Source: Bog-756 sp963701325
Lineage (GTDB): Bacteria > Actinomycetota > Acidimicrobiia > Acidimicrobiales > RAAP-2
Direction: 5' to 3'
Assembly (NCBI GenBank): GCA_963701325.1
Contig: OY969604.1
Coordinates: forward strand, 2,356,001-2,420,000
DNA: 64,000 bases
Part shown: in pieces, positions 17,443-27,113 of the stretch
Numbering within the stretch: position 1 is the first letter of the stretch
Layout of the letters: every line of letters starts with the position of its first letter
Program-made: the position numbers and the translations under genes
The notes under the pieces: generated by a model
Told to the model about the DNA's origin: nothing
Seen by the model: the letters and a program-made list of their open reading frames with translations, nothing else
Database searches by the model: none

Positions 17443-18945
17443 ATGACCGCTGACGGTCACGCCGATTGGGAGCAGACCCTTGCCGAGCTCGAAGAGAGGA
17501 AGAGCCGCTCCCGGGCCATGGGTGGCGACGAGCGGCTCCGAAGGCACAGAGACGCCGGAAAGCTCGACGCTCGGGCCCGAATCGAACAGCTGGTCGACCG
17601 GGGCACGTTCCGGGAGATCGGAACCCTGGTGGGCGGGGACGTGCCGGCTGACGGAATCGTTGCAGGGACCGGCCTGATCGACGATCGGCCGGTGATGGTC
17701 GGCGCAGAGGACTTCACGACGTTGGCCGGCACGATAGGGCCGGGCAGCAATGCAAAGCGCTACCGGCTCGCCGAGCTGGCCCTACGGACCAGGGCTCCCC
17801 TTGTGATGCTGCTCGAGGGCGCGGGGTACAGGCCGGAGGAACGGTCCCACGGGCGCTCGCCGACCGACCTGATGATGCAGGCTCGATGCTCCGGGCACGT
17901 GCCCCTCGTCGTGGGCGTGTTCGGACCATCTGCCGGTCACGGGGCGCTCATCGCACCGATCTCCGACTTCGCCGTCATGACCTCACTCGGCGCCATCTTC
18001 ACGGCCGGTCCGCCCGTGGTCAAAGAGTCGACCGGAGAGGACATTTCGAAGGAGGATCTCGGGGGCCCGGGTGTGGCGATCGCCAGTGGCCTGATTCACA
18101 ACGAGGCCTCCAACGACGCCGACGCGCTGGGCCAGATCCGGGCGTACCTCTCCTACTTCCCGTCGAGCGCCTGGGGATACCCACCGCGCTCGGTGTCGGA
18201 CGACGCGACCGCTCCGCGTCCCACCGACGAGCTGCTCGACCTCGTCCCGAGGGACAGCCGCCGGATCTACGACATGAGGCGCGTGCTCGACACGATCTTC
18301 GATCGCCCCGATTGGTTCGAGGTGCAATCTGGATACGGTCAGGCGATGATCTGCGCGCTCGCACATCTGGGTGGGGAACCGGTCGCGGTTGTCGCCAACC
18401 AGCCGGACACACTGGCCGGCTCCATCGACGCGGAAGCTGCCGACAAGGCCGCCCATTTCATCGCGGTGGCAGACGCATTCCACCTCCCCCTCGTCTTCCT
18501 GGCAGACAATCCCGGCATGTTGCCGGGTGGCGCTTCCGAGCGGCAGGGAGTGCTGCGTAGCGGGGCCCGCATGTTTGCGGCACAGACCCTGGCAACGACT
18601 CCGAAGATCCACCTCACCCTCCGCAAGGCCTACGGGTTCGGTTCGATGGTGATGTCGATGGTCGGCTTCGATCAGCAGGTTGCAACGTTCGCGTTCCCCG
18701 GCGCAACGCTCGGAGCCATGGGAGCGAGAGCATCCAGCCGGGCGATGAAGGCGGATCGGGATCTGACCGCCGACCTGCGGGAAGCCGAACTGCAGGCTTC
18801 GTACCGGTCGGCCGAGGGACTCGGATTCGACGAATTGTTGGACCCGCGGGAGACCCGCGTCGCCCTGCTGCGCGCTCTGAGCCTCGCCGTGCACTCCCGC
18901 CAAGAGGTGGCCACGCCGGTCAGCCGTCCCGCGATCACCCCGTGA
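17443..18945 (+). CDS. Acyl-CoA carboxylase beta (carboxyltransferase) subunit
   Basis: 500 residues with the crotonase-fold N- and C-halves of biotin-dependent carboxyltransferases: GPGSNAKRYRLAELAL and LLEGAGYRPEE in the first half, and FLADNPGMLPG, LRKAYGFGSMVM and FPGATLGAMGA in the second. Such subunits (AccD/PccB/MccB group) transfer CO2 from carboxybiotin to an acyl-CoA. No biotin carboxylase is in the window, so the alpha subunit must be encoded elsewhere. Starts 42 bp after the SDR, same strand; likely one operon. Confidence 0.85.
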   Translation: MTADGHADWEQTLAELEERKSRSRAMGGDERLRRHRDAGKLDARARIEQLVDRGTFREIGTLVGGDVPADGIVAGTGLIDDRPVMVGAEDFTTLAGTIGPGSNAKRYRLAELALRTRAPLVMLLEGAGYRPEERSHGRSPTDLMMQARCSGHVPLVVGVFGPSAGHGALIAPISDFAVMTSLGAIFTAGPPVVKESTGEDISKEDLGGPGVAIASGLIHNEASNDADALGQIRAYLSYFPSSAWGYPPRSVSDDATAPRPTDELLDLVPRDSRRIYDMRRVLDTIFDRPDWFEVQSGYGQAMICALAHLGGEPVAVVANQPDTLAGSIDAEAADKAAHFIAVADAFHLPLVFLADNPGMLPGGASERQGVLRSGARMFAAQTLATTPKIHLTLRKAYGFGSMVMSMVGFDQQVATFAFPGATLGAMGARASSRAMKADRDLTADLREAELQASYRSAEGLGFDELLDPRETRVALLRALSLAVHSRQEVATPVSRPAITP

Positions 18946-18966
18946 GGGACAGACTAGGAGAGACCG

Positions 18967-19554
18967 TCAGCTGTTGAGGTCGAGGAAACACCGCGTGTAG
19001 TGCAGGAGCTCGGTTCGGAGCGTCGTGTCATCGACGTCGGCCACGAGAGGATGGGTGACCGCCCCGCCGATGGCGGACGCGATCATGGCGGCTCGTACCC
19101 GCGCTCGAGCGTGGGTGTCCTGATCGAGCAAGACCCGGCACAGACGTTCGATGAACCGCTGGAACGGCTCGTGGTGCTCGAAGAGCTGGATGACGACCGG
19201 ATCGTACTGGAGTGTCCTGACCATGTTGCGGCGGCTCACAGCGAGGTCGATCACCTGGGTCAGGAGTAAGTCGAGTGTGCCCCGGCCCGGCGGTCCGGCC
19301 TCGGCTGCGTCCAGTGCTGCTTCGAGTCTCCCCAGTTCGACCTCGACTGCTGCAACGACGATCGCCTCCTTGGTCGGGAACTGGTGGTACACGGCCGCCT
19401 TTGTCACACCGATGGCGTCGGCGATCATCTGCAGCGATGATCCGTTCACGCCGTGCTCCGCGAACAAGTCGAGCGCGGCCGCAACGATCCGCATCTGGAC
19501 GGCGGTGTATCGATCGGATGCCTGTGGGCTGATCGCGACGCCACTCGAACTCAT
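18967..19554 (-). CDS. TetR family transcriptional regulator
   Basis: 195 residues. The N-terminal HTH is clear (IVAAALDLFAEHG, SLQMIADAIGVTKAAVYHQFPTKEAIV). The C-terminal ligand domain is of the length usual for TetR regulators of lipid or acyl-CoA metabolism. It converges on the carboxyltransferase gene with only 21 bp between stops and is divergent from the GGDEF gene. Targets could be the SDR/carboxyltransferase unit, but this is inference. Confidence 0.88.
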   Translation of the reverse strand: MSSSGVAISPQASDRYTAVQMRIVAAALDLFAEHGVNGSSLQMIADAIGVTKAAVYHQFPTKEAIVVAAVEVELGRLEAALDAAEAGPPGRGTLDLLLTQVIDLAVSRRNMVRTLQYDPVVIQLFEHHEPFQRFIERLCRVLLDQDTHARARVRAAMIASAIGGAVTHPLVADVDDTTLRTELLHYTRCFLDLNS

Positions 19555-19728
19555 ACCCCGAGGCTAGTGGATCAGCGTCTGGCGCCTGGCCGTTCGGGGC
19601 CCCACCCGAAGCTACCGACCGGTCACTTCGGGGCGATCGGCTAGCACCGGCCGAAGGGCTGAGGGCGTGCCCGGGAGCAGCCGCAACACCCGTTTCAAGA
19701 TCCGGCCCACCACGGTCGATAGTGGAGT

Positions 19729-21876
19729 ATGGCCGACAACGCGAGGGCCGACGAGAACAGGCATTTCAGCGGCGTGTACGTGCGGATGGTCGTACAGTTC
19801 CTTGGGGAGTCTCACGGGAGCGATGTCCTCCGGACCATTCTCGACCGTGCGGGCGAGACTCGTTCGCTCGACACGCTCCTCGACGACTCCGCGTGGGCGT
19901 CGTATGACCAGATTCGCGGCCTGTTCGAGGCGACGGCATCGGTGCTCGGGAATTCGGAACCGCTGATCCACGCGGCGGCCTCCACAGCGGTCGGCTCCGG
20001 ATCGAGCGCTGAGATGGCCCAGGCACTGCAGGACTTGGGTTCACCTGACTCACTGCTCGAGACCGCGGTGAGCATGGACTCTGCCCTTGGGCTCTCGACG
20101 ATCCGTGAGCGCGACGGCGAGCGGATCGGCCCCGGAGAGTGGGTGCTGCGGGAGCGCTTCACTCACGGATTCGAGCCGTTTCCCGAATTCTGCGCGTTCA
20201 TGACCGGACTCTTCTCGTTGATACCGACGCTCTTCGGGCTTCCGGGCGGCAGCGTCGTCGAGGAGGGCTGCTGTTGTCGGGGAGCCGAGTTCTGCTCATA
20301 CCTCATCACTTGGAGCGAGGGCGACCGCTTGACACAGGAGCACAGATACTTCGAGACCCGGGTGCAGTTGCTCCAGTCCAGGCTCGAGGTGTTGCAACAG
20401 ACCGTGGCCGACGTGATCTCCGCACCGGATCCCGATGCCGCGCTCTCTTGCGTCATGGACGCGGCCTCCCGTGCGCTCTATGCCCACTCCTACGTCCTGG
20501 TGACCGATCCGGATCTCCCGATGCGCCAACGGCTGCTGGTACGCGGGATGGACGAATCCGAGGGCCGCAGGATCGCACGCGAGTTGCGCACCCCGGAGGG
20601 TCGGTCGGCGCCCGGTCGGTTGTGCGTCGAGGTGGGGACGAACCACGAGCGCTTCGGGTGGCTCGCGGCGCTCGACCCTGGCAACCGGACATTTCTGGAC
20701 CAGGAGCACCAGACGATCGCGTCCTACGCCTCCCTCGCAGCAGCCGCGCTCGGTTCCGCCGCTGCGGTGGAGAGAACCGAGCGCGCTCTCGAAGAGGCCC
20801 GTCGGGAGGCTGCCGCTGCGTCGAGCCTCCTCGAGCTGTCACGGGACCTGGCGGCCCTCATCGACCCTGGGCAGCTGGCGGCTCACCTGGCCGGGGCCGT
20901 CCGTCGAGTCGTGGACTGCGACCAGTCACTCGTGTTCCTGTCCGGAGACGAGGACGCGGCGGTGGCCGCGGTCGACGGATTTCCAGAGCACGTCGAGGCC
21001 CAATTGCACGGGATCCGCCTTCCGGTCGCGGCGCTGGAGCTCCTCGGTCCCGAGCTCACCTACCTCGACGGCGAGGATGTGGCCGCCCTTTCTGCACACT
21101 ACGGATATCCGGCGGATCAGATCCCAGTGGCCACCGTCTCGGTTCCCATGGTGGCCAACGGACGAGCGCTCGGTTCGCTTGTCGTATCGGTCATGGACCG
21201 CCCCGACCGCCTCCAGGAGACCGATCGACTGAGCGAGGCGATGCGCGGAATCGCCGCACAAGGTGCAATTGCTCTCGAGAACGCACTCCTGGTCGGCCGG
21301 ATCCGCTACCAGGCGCTGCACGACGGGCTGACCGGACTGGGCAACCGGACACTCATGATCGAGCGTCTCGACCACGCTCTGGCTCGGGCCCGGCGGGAGC
21401 ACCTGGCGGTCGCCGCCCTGTTCATCGACCTGGACGGCTTCAAGGCGATCAACGACACACTCGGCCACTCAGCGGGCGACGAGTTGCTGGCCCAGTTGGG
21501 GGCCCGGCTGCAGAGCGTCCTTCGATCCGGTGACAGCGTGGGCCGCATCGGCGGTGACGAGTTCGTCGCTGTGCTCGAAGGTCAAGGCTTCGAAGGCGAC
21601 CCTGACGAGGTCGCCGAGCGGCTCATGAAGGAGGTGCGGCGTCCCTTTGAGCTCGGCTGCGTCCCCGGACGCGAGCTCTCGGTGACGGCCAGCATCGGCA
21701 TCGCCGTCGGGGCCCGTCAGTCCGCAGACGAGATGCTCCGCGACGCCGACCTCGCCCTCTACAGGGCCAAGGCGAATGGCAAGGACTGCCATGTCATCTA
21801 CTCGCAGGATGTGGTCACGACCGTTCGCCCCGCGGTCACACCAGGACCGGTCCGACCCCAGCGGTCGAGTGCCTAG
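19729..21876 (+). CDS. Diguanylate cyclase with N-terminal sensor and GAF-like domains
   Basis: 715 residues. The N-terminal 200 residues form a sensor-like domain ending in a Cys-rich segment (EEGCCCRGAEFCSYL), reminiscent of V4R/HNOB-like input domains. Two GAF-like regions follow (about 220-350 and 360-520), then a GGDEF domain with DGLTGLGNR, FIDLDGFKAIND and the intact signature GGDEF (residues 608-612). It should make c-di-GMP; no EAL domain is present and no clear RxxD inhibitory site was found. The ATG at 19729 follows GATAGT by 5 nt, so a leaderless start is possible. Confidence 0.85.
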   Translation: MADNARADENRHFSGVYVRMVVQFLGESHGSDVLRTILDRAGETRSLDTLLDDSAWASYDQIRGLFEATASVLGNSEPLIHAAASTAVGSGSSAEMAQALQDLGSPDSLLETAVSMDSALGLSTIRERDGERIGPGEWVLRERFTHGFEPFPEFCAFMTGLFSLIPTLFGLPGGSVVEEGCCCRGAEFCSYLITWSEGDRLTQEHRYFETRVQLLQSRLEVLQQTVADVISAPDPDAALSCVMDAASRALYAHSYVLVTDPDLPMRQRLLVRGMDESEGRRIARELRTPEGRSAPGRLCVEVGTNHERFGWLAALDPGNRTFLDQEHQTIASYASLAAAALGSAAAVERTERALEEARREAAAASSLLELSRDLAALIDPGQLAAHLAGAVRRVVDCDQSLVFLSGDEDAAVAAVDGFPEHVEAQLHGIRLPVAALELLGPELTYLDGEDVAALSAHYGYPADQIPVATVSVPMVANGRALGSLVVSVMDRPDRLQETDRLSEAMRGIAAQGAIALENALLVGRIRYQALHDGLTGLGNRTLMIERLDHALARARREHLAVAALFIDLDGFKAINDTLGHSAGDELLAQLGARLQSVLRSGDSVGRIGGDEFVAVLEGQGFEGDPDEVAERLMKEVRRPFELGCVPGRELSVTASIGIAVGARQSADEMLRDADLALYRAKANGKDCHVIYSQDVVTTVRPAVTPGPVRPQRSSA

Positions 21877-21959
21877 TGGTGGCGCCTCACTAGTCCGGCA
21901 CGCACCTGCCCGACGTGATTCACTGATGGTCCGGAATCTGTCGAGGCAAGGGGTCGCCA

Positions 21960-24269
21960 ATGGCGCTGGGACGTGAGTTCGGTGGGAAGATCGGAAACGA
22001 TTGGCGGGATTCCGAGCCCTGGTGGCCTCCAGCACCGTCTCCCCCCACTGGTGCCCCGAACGTCGTCCTCGTCGTTCTCGATGACGTCGGGTTCGCCCAG
22101 CTCGGGTGCTACGGATCGGACATCGACACGCCGGTCCTCGACGGTCTGGCGGCCGAAGGAATACGCCTGACCAACTTTCACACCACAGCCCTGTGCTCTC
22201 CCACCCGAGCCTGTCTGATGACCGGACGCAACCATCACCGGAACGGCATGGGCCGGGTAGCCGACCTGGCGATCGGGTTTCCCGGCTACTGGGGTAAGCC
22301 GCCCATCGAGAACGGGTTTCTGTCTGAGATCCTCCAGGCGAACGGCTACGCGAGCTACGCGGTGGGCAAGTGGCACCTCAGCCCCGATGACGAGACCAAC
22401 ATGGCCGGCTCGCGCAGCTCCTGGCCGATCGGGCGGGGGTTCGACCGGTGGTACGGCTTCCATGGCGGCGAGACCCATCAGTTCATGCCGGCCCTCTACC
22501 ACGACAACCACGCGGTGACCCCACCTCGTTCGGCTGAGGAGGGATATCACCTGAGCGCTGACCTCGCCGACCGAGGCATCGAGTTCCTGGGCGATCTGCG
22601 CGCGGTCGACGCCGACAAGCCGTTCTTCCTCTACTTCTGTACAGGGGCCTGCCATTCTCCGCACCATGCACCTCGAGAGTGGATCGAGCGCTACCGGGGC
22701 CGGTTCGCTCAGGGTTGGGATCGTTGGCGCGAGGAGACCTACGCGCGACAGCTCGCACTCGGGGTCATTCCCGAGGACGCCGTGCTCTCGCCTCGTCCAG
22801 CATGGGTCCCGTCATGGGAGAGCCTGGATGAGCAGGAGCAGGTACTGGCTGAGCGGTTCATGGAGTGCTTCGCCGCCTACCTGTCTTACACCGATCAGCA
22901 GATCGGCCGACTGCTTTCGTTCATCGAGGACCTGGGGGATGCTGACAACACCGTCGTCATGGTGGTGTCCGACAACGGTGCAAGTTCAGAGGGCGGGCAA
23001 CAGGGAACGATCAACGAGGGCCGACTGTCGAATTTCGATGCCTCAGGGACCAAAGAGATGTATCGACGGATCGACGAGATCGGCGGACCGCTCAGTCACA
23101 ACAACTACCCATGGGGCTGGACGATGGCGGGTAACACCCCGTTCAGGCGCTGGAAGCGGGAGGTACACGAAGGCGGGATCGCCGATCCCTGCATCGTCCG
23201 CCTCCCGTCGGGCGCCCGCGCCGACACCGCCGGCGCCGTGCGCCGACAATTCACCCACGCGATCGATGTCCTGCCGACGGTGCTCGAACTGACGGGAGTC
23301 AGGGCACCAGAATCAATCGGGGGTATCACCCAGTCGCACCTCGACGGCACGAGCTTTGCCTATCTGTTGACCGACGACGGAGCAGCTGTACACGGTCAGC
23401 ACATCACCCAGCACTTCGAGATGCTCGGCTCCCGAGCGATCTATCACGACGGATGGAAGGCGGTGGCGTTCCACCCGGTCGGTCCCCTCTACGACGACGG
23501 GCTCAGCATCAATGCACCGTTCGACGAGGACGTCTGGGAGCTCTACCACGTCGAGGACGATCCGTCGGAGACGAACGATCTTGCTGCGGTACACCCCGAC
23601 CGGTTGCATGACCTCGTCGAATTGTGGTGGGTCGAGGCGCGCAAGAACGACGTGCTGCCCCTCGACAACAGGGTCATGGAAGCCATCGCTCACCCACGAC
23701 CCGATACCCGTCGCCCGCGAGACACGTTCAGATACTTCCCGGGTGGGGCCCCGGTACCGGAAACGGTCGCGGTCAAACTCTGCAACCGGCCCCACACGAT
23801 CTCCGTCACCGTGGACGTCGCCGACCGAGTTGTCCCGAACGGGGTGCTGATCGCTCTCGGCTGTGCGCTCGGTGGATGGTCCCTCCACGTCCTGAACGGG
23901 CGACTGCGCTACGTCCACAACCTGTACGGAAGGAAGCGCCACGTCGTGCAGGCAGAAACACTGATCGGGCCAGGACGCCACACCCTGCAGTTCCGCTTCG
24001 ACCCAGACGGAACCGGAGGTGGCTCGGCCAGCCTTCGCGTCGACGAGAAGATGGTGGCAGAGGGAAATATCGATCGGTTCACACCTGCCGTCTTCAATGA
24101 AGTGGGAATCGGTGTCACCTGCGGATACGAGTGGGGTCCGGCCGTGGGAGAAGGGTACTCCGCTCCGTTCGCATTCAATGGGGACATCGTGCGCGCCGAG
24201 GTGACGACCACTGGCCCAGCGGTGCTCAATCCAGCGCTGGAGATCGCGGCGATCCTGTCACAGCAGTGA
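21960..24269 (+). CDS. Arylsulfatase-type sulfatase
   Basis: 769 residues. The sulfatase signature is complete: LCSPTRACLMTGR, with Cys79 as the residue converted to formylglycine. The metal site VVLDDVGFAQLGCYG is at the N-terminus, and VVSDNGAS follows later. The C-terminal part (from about residue 590) is a beta-rich extension. No signal peptide is seen, so it may be cytoplasmic or exported another way. Its stop overlaps the next GTG, coupling it to a cyclic-nucleotide-binding protein. Confidence 0.9.
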   Translation: MALGREFGGKIGNDWRDSEPWWPPAPSPPTGAPNVVLVVLDDVGFAQLGCYGSDIDTPVLDGLAAEGIRLTNFHTTALCSPTRACLMTGRNHHRNGMGRVADLAIGFPGYWGKPPIENGFLSEILQANGYASYAVGKWHLSPDDETNMAGSRSSWPIGRGFDRWYGFHGGETHQFMPALYHDNHAVTPPRSAEEGYHLSADLADRGIEFLGDLRAVDADKPFFLYFCTGACHSPHHAPREWIERYRGRFAQGWDRWREETYARQLALGVIPEDAVLSPRPAWVPSWESLDEQEQVLAERFMECFAAYLSYTDQQIGRLLSFIEDLGDADNTVVMVVSDNGASSEGGQQGTINEGRLSNFDASGTKEMYRRIDEIGGPLSHNNYPWGWTMAGNTPFRRWKREVHEGGIADPCIVRLPSGARADTAGAVRRQFTHAIDVLPTVLELTGVRAPESIGGITQSHLDGTSFAYLLTDDGAAVHGQHITQHFEMLGSRAIYHDGWKAVAFHPVGPLYDDGLSINAPFDEDVWELYHVEDDPSETNDLAAVHPDRLHDLVELWWVEARKNDVLPLDNRVMEAIAHPRPDTRRPRDTFRYFPGGAPVPETVAVKLCNRPHTISVTVDVADRVVPNGVLIALGCALGGWSLHVLNGRLRYVHNLYGRKRHVVQAETLIGPGRHTLQFRFDPDGTGGGSASLRVDEKMVAEGNIDRFTPAVFNEVGIGVTCGYEWGPAVGEGYSAPFAFNGDIVRAEVTTTGPAVLNPALEIAAILSQQ

Positions 24270-24691
24270 CGACGTCAGGGCTGCCGCCGGTCGATCTCAG
24301 GGCGATCTGGCTGTTCTCGAACTGTAGTGAGGCAGAGTTGAAGAAGATCCGGCGATCGCTGTCCCAGGCTCAAGTCGGCGAGGAGCAGGTGCTGGTGGGT
24401 GAAGGCGAGATGGGAACTTACTTCTTCGTGATCGTCAGCGGGAGGGCCGAGGTGAGGCGCAAGGGGAGGACGATCGCCGAGCTGGGGAAGGGGGACTACT
24501 TCGGCGAACTGTCCCTACTCGATCGGAAGCCACACTCAGCGTCGGTCGTGTGCACGGCGGACATGGACATCCTCGTGCTCTCTCGTCACCACTTCGATCG
24601 CGTGCTGGAGTCCGTACCGGCCATCGCCAGAAAGGTGATGAAATCCATGGCCGCCCGCCTCCGTGAATCTGACAGCCTGACCTACGGCTGA
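24266..24691 (+). CDS. Cyclic nucleotide-binding domain protein
   Basis: 141 residues that are almost entirely one cNMP-binding domain: LFSNCSEAELKKI, an FFVIVSGRAEV strand and GKGDYFGELSLLDRKPHSASV, the phosphate-binding cassette with its FGE and R/S positions. No HTH or other output domain follows. It overlaps the sulfatase stop (GTGA), so it is probably a regulatory partner made with the sulfatase. GTG chosen for the overlap; an upstream in-frame extension only overlaps the sulfatase. Confidence 0.82.
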   Translation: MTTSGLPPVDLRAIWLFSNCSEAELKKIRRSLSQAQVGEEQVLVGEGEMGTYFFVIVSGRAEVRRKGRTIAELGKGDYFGELSLLDRKPHSASVVCTADMDILVLSRHHFDRVLESVPAIARKVMKSMAARLRESDSLTYG

Positions 24692-24721
24692 CGGTTCAAC
24701 CGACGCGTACCGTGCCCGCCG

Positions 24722-26152
24722 TCAGAGGCCGATCTCGGGCTCGAGCATGGCGACCGTTGCCTGCTCCTCGGTCGTGAGGACCCGGCCGATCGTTCGGTCC
24801 CGGAAGATGACCACGGCGATGACGGTGGCAAAGGCGATGCACCCGGCGGCAATGAGGTAGGCGAGGTGGTAGCCCGAGGCCAGTGCCGCGCGTGAGGGCA
24901 CACGGGCGGCCACGAGGCCGCGGGTCCGGGTTTCAGAGACGCTGGCGAGCAGGGCCACCCCGAGCGCGGCGCCCAGCTGGATCGACGTATTGGCCAGACC
25001 GGAGGCCAGCCCGGTGTCGGCCGGGGCCGCGTCGTGCATGGCGAGGGCCACCGAGGGAGAGAAGGCGAGGCCCGCCCCGGCTCCGAAGAGCACCATTCCA
25101 GGAAGCACGTCGACCAGATAGGTCGCGTGAACAGGCAGGAAGACGAAGAGCATCAGGCCACAGAAGATCAGGACCAGCCCCGGGATCAACGTGTTGCGGG
25201 CCCCGATGCGGTTCATCGCCCGGGCCGTGATGAACAGCGAGAAGAGGGCGATCAGCAGGTTCATCGGCAGGAAGGCGAGGCCGGTTTCCACCGGGCCGTA
25301 CCCGAGGATGTGCTGGAAGTAGAGGGCACCGATGAAGAAGTTTCCGAACATCCCGATCGGGAACAGGAACCGGACCAGCGTCCCCCCGGCGGTGTTGCGG
25401 GATCGGAACATCCGCAGGGGCATCATCGGAGTGTCGAGACGTGACTCGAGCCAGACGAAGAGACCCATGAGCACGAGGGCGATCGCCCCGACCCCGATGG
25501 TGCGGACGGTGAGCCAGCCGAACACACTGGCCTCGACGATGGCGTAGACGAGCAGCATGGCCGAGGCGGTGACCAAGATCGCCCCCACAGCGTCCACCCC
25601 GTTGCGGATGCCCCTCCCCGGGCGTTCGTGGATCAGGAGCGACCCGAGGACGAGGGTCGCGATCCCGATGGGAACGTTGATGAAGAAGATCCAGTGCCAG
25701 CTGAGCTCCTGGGTCAGCGCGCCCCCGACCAGCAGACCGATGGCGCCACCGGCCGAGGCCACGAAGGCGTACACGCCCATGGCCAGCGCCTTCTCCCTGG
25801 GCTCGGTGAAGATGGTGACCAGGATGCCGAGGATGGTCACTGCGACGACTGCCGCCCCCGCCCCCTGGACGAATCGGGCCGAGACGAGCTCGACCTGGGT
25901 GCCGGCCAGACCGCAGAAGATCGACGCCACGGTGAACAGACCGACCCCGGTGACGAACACCTTCTTCGGTCCCACGAGGTCGCCCACCCGGCCGGCCAGC
26001 AGGAGGAGCCCGCCGAAGGTGATCAGGTAGGCGTTGATGACCCAGGCCAGCGACGATGTGGTGAAGTGCAGGTCTCTCTGGATCGACGGCAGTGCGACGT
26101 TGACCACCGTTGCGTCGAGCACGATCATGAGCTGACCGACACACAGCACCAC
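24722..26152 (-). CDS. MFS transporter, DHA2 (EmrB/QacA) drug-efflux type
   Basis: 476 residues from GTG, 14-TM type. Conserved DHA2 elements include QLMIVLDATVVNVALPSI in TM1, GGLLLLAGRVGDL after TM2, and later GGAIGLLVGGALTQ..WHWIFFINVPIG. It should export drugs or lipophilic compounds by proton antiport. The in-frame sequence continues 23 codons upstream of the GTG without any ATG/GTG/TTG, to a CTG that overlaps the upstream gene's stop as CTGA; that CTG may be the true start (499 residues). Confidence 0.88.
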   Translation of the reverse strand: MVLCVGQLMIVLDATVVNVALPSIQRDLHFTTSSLAWVINAYLITFGGLLLLAGRVGDLVGPKKVFVTGVGLFTVASIFCGLAGTQVELVSARFVQGAGAAVVAVTILGILVTIFTEPREKALAMGVYAFVASAGGAIGLLVGGALTQELSWHWIFFINVPIGIATLVLGSLLIHERPGRGIRNGVDAVGAILVTASAMLLVYAIVEASVFGWLTVRTIGVGAIALVLMGLFVWLESRLDTPMMPLRMFRSRNTAGGTLVRFLFPIGMFGNFFIGALYFQHILGYGPVETGLAFLPMNLLIALFSLFITARAMNRIGARNTLIPGLVLIFCGLMLFVFLPVHATYLVDVLPGMVLFGAGAGLAFSPSVALAMHDAAPADTGLASGLANTSIQLGAALGVALLASVSETRTRGLVAARVPSRAALASGYHLAYLIAAGCIAFATVIAVVIFRDRTIGRVLTTEEQATVAMLEPEIGL

Positions 26153-26217
26153 GAGAGCGATCCATCGCCGGCGGTTGCTGTTGGCGGACCCGGAGTGCGT
26201 CGTGCTGGTACTGGTCG

Positions 26218-27021
26218 TCAGCGTACGGGGACCGTCGAGGCGAGCGCGATCGTCATCTGCTCGGTGTATCGGACCGAGCCGAGGGGTCCGGCCTGCTGGG
26301 ACAGGTCGACCGTCTCCTGTTCGCGGAGGATGAGTCCGTTGAGCGTTGACACCCAGAAGTCGCTGGGATTCGTGCCCGACTCAGAGCCGGAGAAGGCCAA
26401 GGTGATGTGAGTGTGCAGCGCCGGTACTCTCCGGGTACCGATGGTGACGGACGAGATGCTGAGCACTTTTCCGGAAAAGACGATCTTCTCGCCAGGCGAG
26501 TGGCACGTGGTGTGCCACTCCTCGCCGATGAAGGGATGGGGCGGAACGTAGTACGTGCCCGTCGGACAGGAGATGACGGTTGAATCCTGCGTTCCGGCGA
26601 TCTGCTCGTAGGACGGGCTCGAGGTGATGCTCAGCCCCCCACCTTGCTGTAGGCACTCCACCCACCCCTCTGTGTGTTGCGTGATCGGCTCCCAATTCAA
26701 GGTGGCGCATCTGTGGGCTTCGGTCACGATGAGATTCGTGGAAGTGGGAAACGAACGGCTGATGCCAGCGAAGCTCAGCTGCTCGCCGCCAGTCGTGCGG
26801 TACCGATAGACCCCGGTCGGAGGAAGGTTTCTGCTGCTGTTTGCCTGCCCCCGCTTCTGTTCCTGTCGATAGAAGTGGAGTGCCTGGCCGAGATCGACCT
26901 GGGTGGCGGGGCTGCGCAGCAGGAAATACCACACCGCGACGGCGATGAGCACGATGAGGGTCGTGGCTCCCATCGCCAGCGCCAGGAGACGATGGTGGGC
27001 GACCCAGGCCAGTGGTCCCAT
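26218..27021 (-). CDS. Membrane-anchored exported protein upstream of MFS exporter
   Basis: 267 residues. One N-terminal span (LLALAMGATTLIVLIAVAVW) is followed by an extracytoplasmic domain with four Cys in the first half and strand-rich sequence. No family recognised. AAGGCG precedes the ATG. The TGA overlaps a CTG that continues in the MFS frame, so the two genes probably form an operon; the protein may be an accessory domain of the exporter. A longer reading upstream only overlaps the Rieske gene out of frame. Confidence 0.75.
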   Translation of the reverse strand: MGPLAWVAHHRLLALAMGATTLIVLIAVAVWYFLLRSPATQVDLGQALHFYRQEQKRGQANSSRNLPPTGVYRYRTTGGEQLSFAGISRSFPTSTNLIVTEAHRCATLNWEPITQHTEGWVECLQQGGGLSITSSPSYEQIAGTQDSTVISCPTGTYYVPPHPFIGEEWHTTCHSPGEKIVFSGKVLSISSVTIGTRRVPALHTHITLAFSGSESGTNPSDFWVSTLNGLILREQETVDLSQQAGPLGSVRYTEQMTIALASTVPVR

Positions 27022-27113
27022 ATCGCCTTCTTTCTTATCAAGCCGGACGCGAGCTGTCCTAATCCGGTGTGCGTCGGACCCGTGGACTGGGGTTCCGACC
27101 CGCCCACCAGGGC

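Noticed and set aside
19617..19624. GACCGGTC palindrome in the TetR/GGDEF intergenic region as TetR operator
   Set aside because: Eight bases of GC-rich palindrome are expected by chance here and the flanks do not extend the symmetry.
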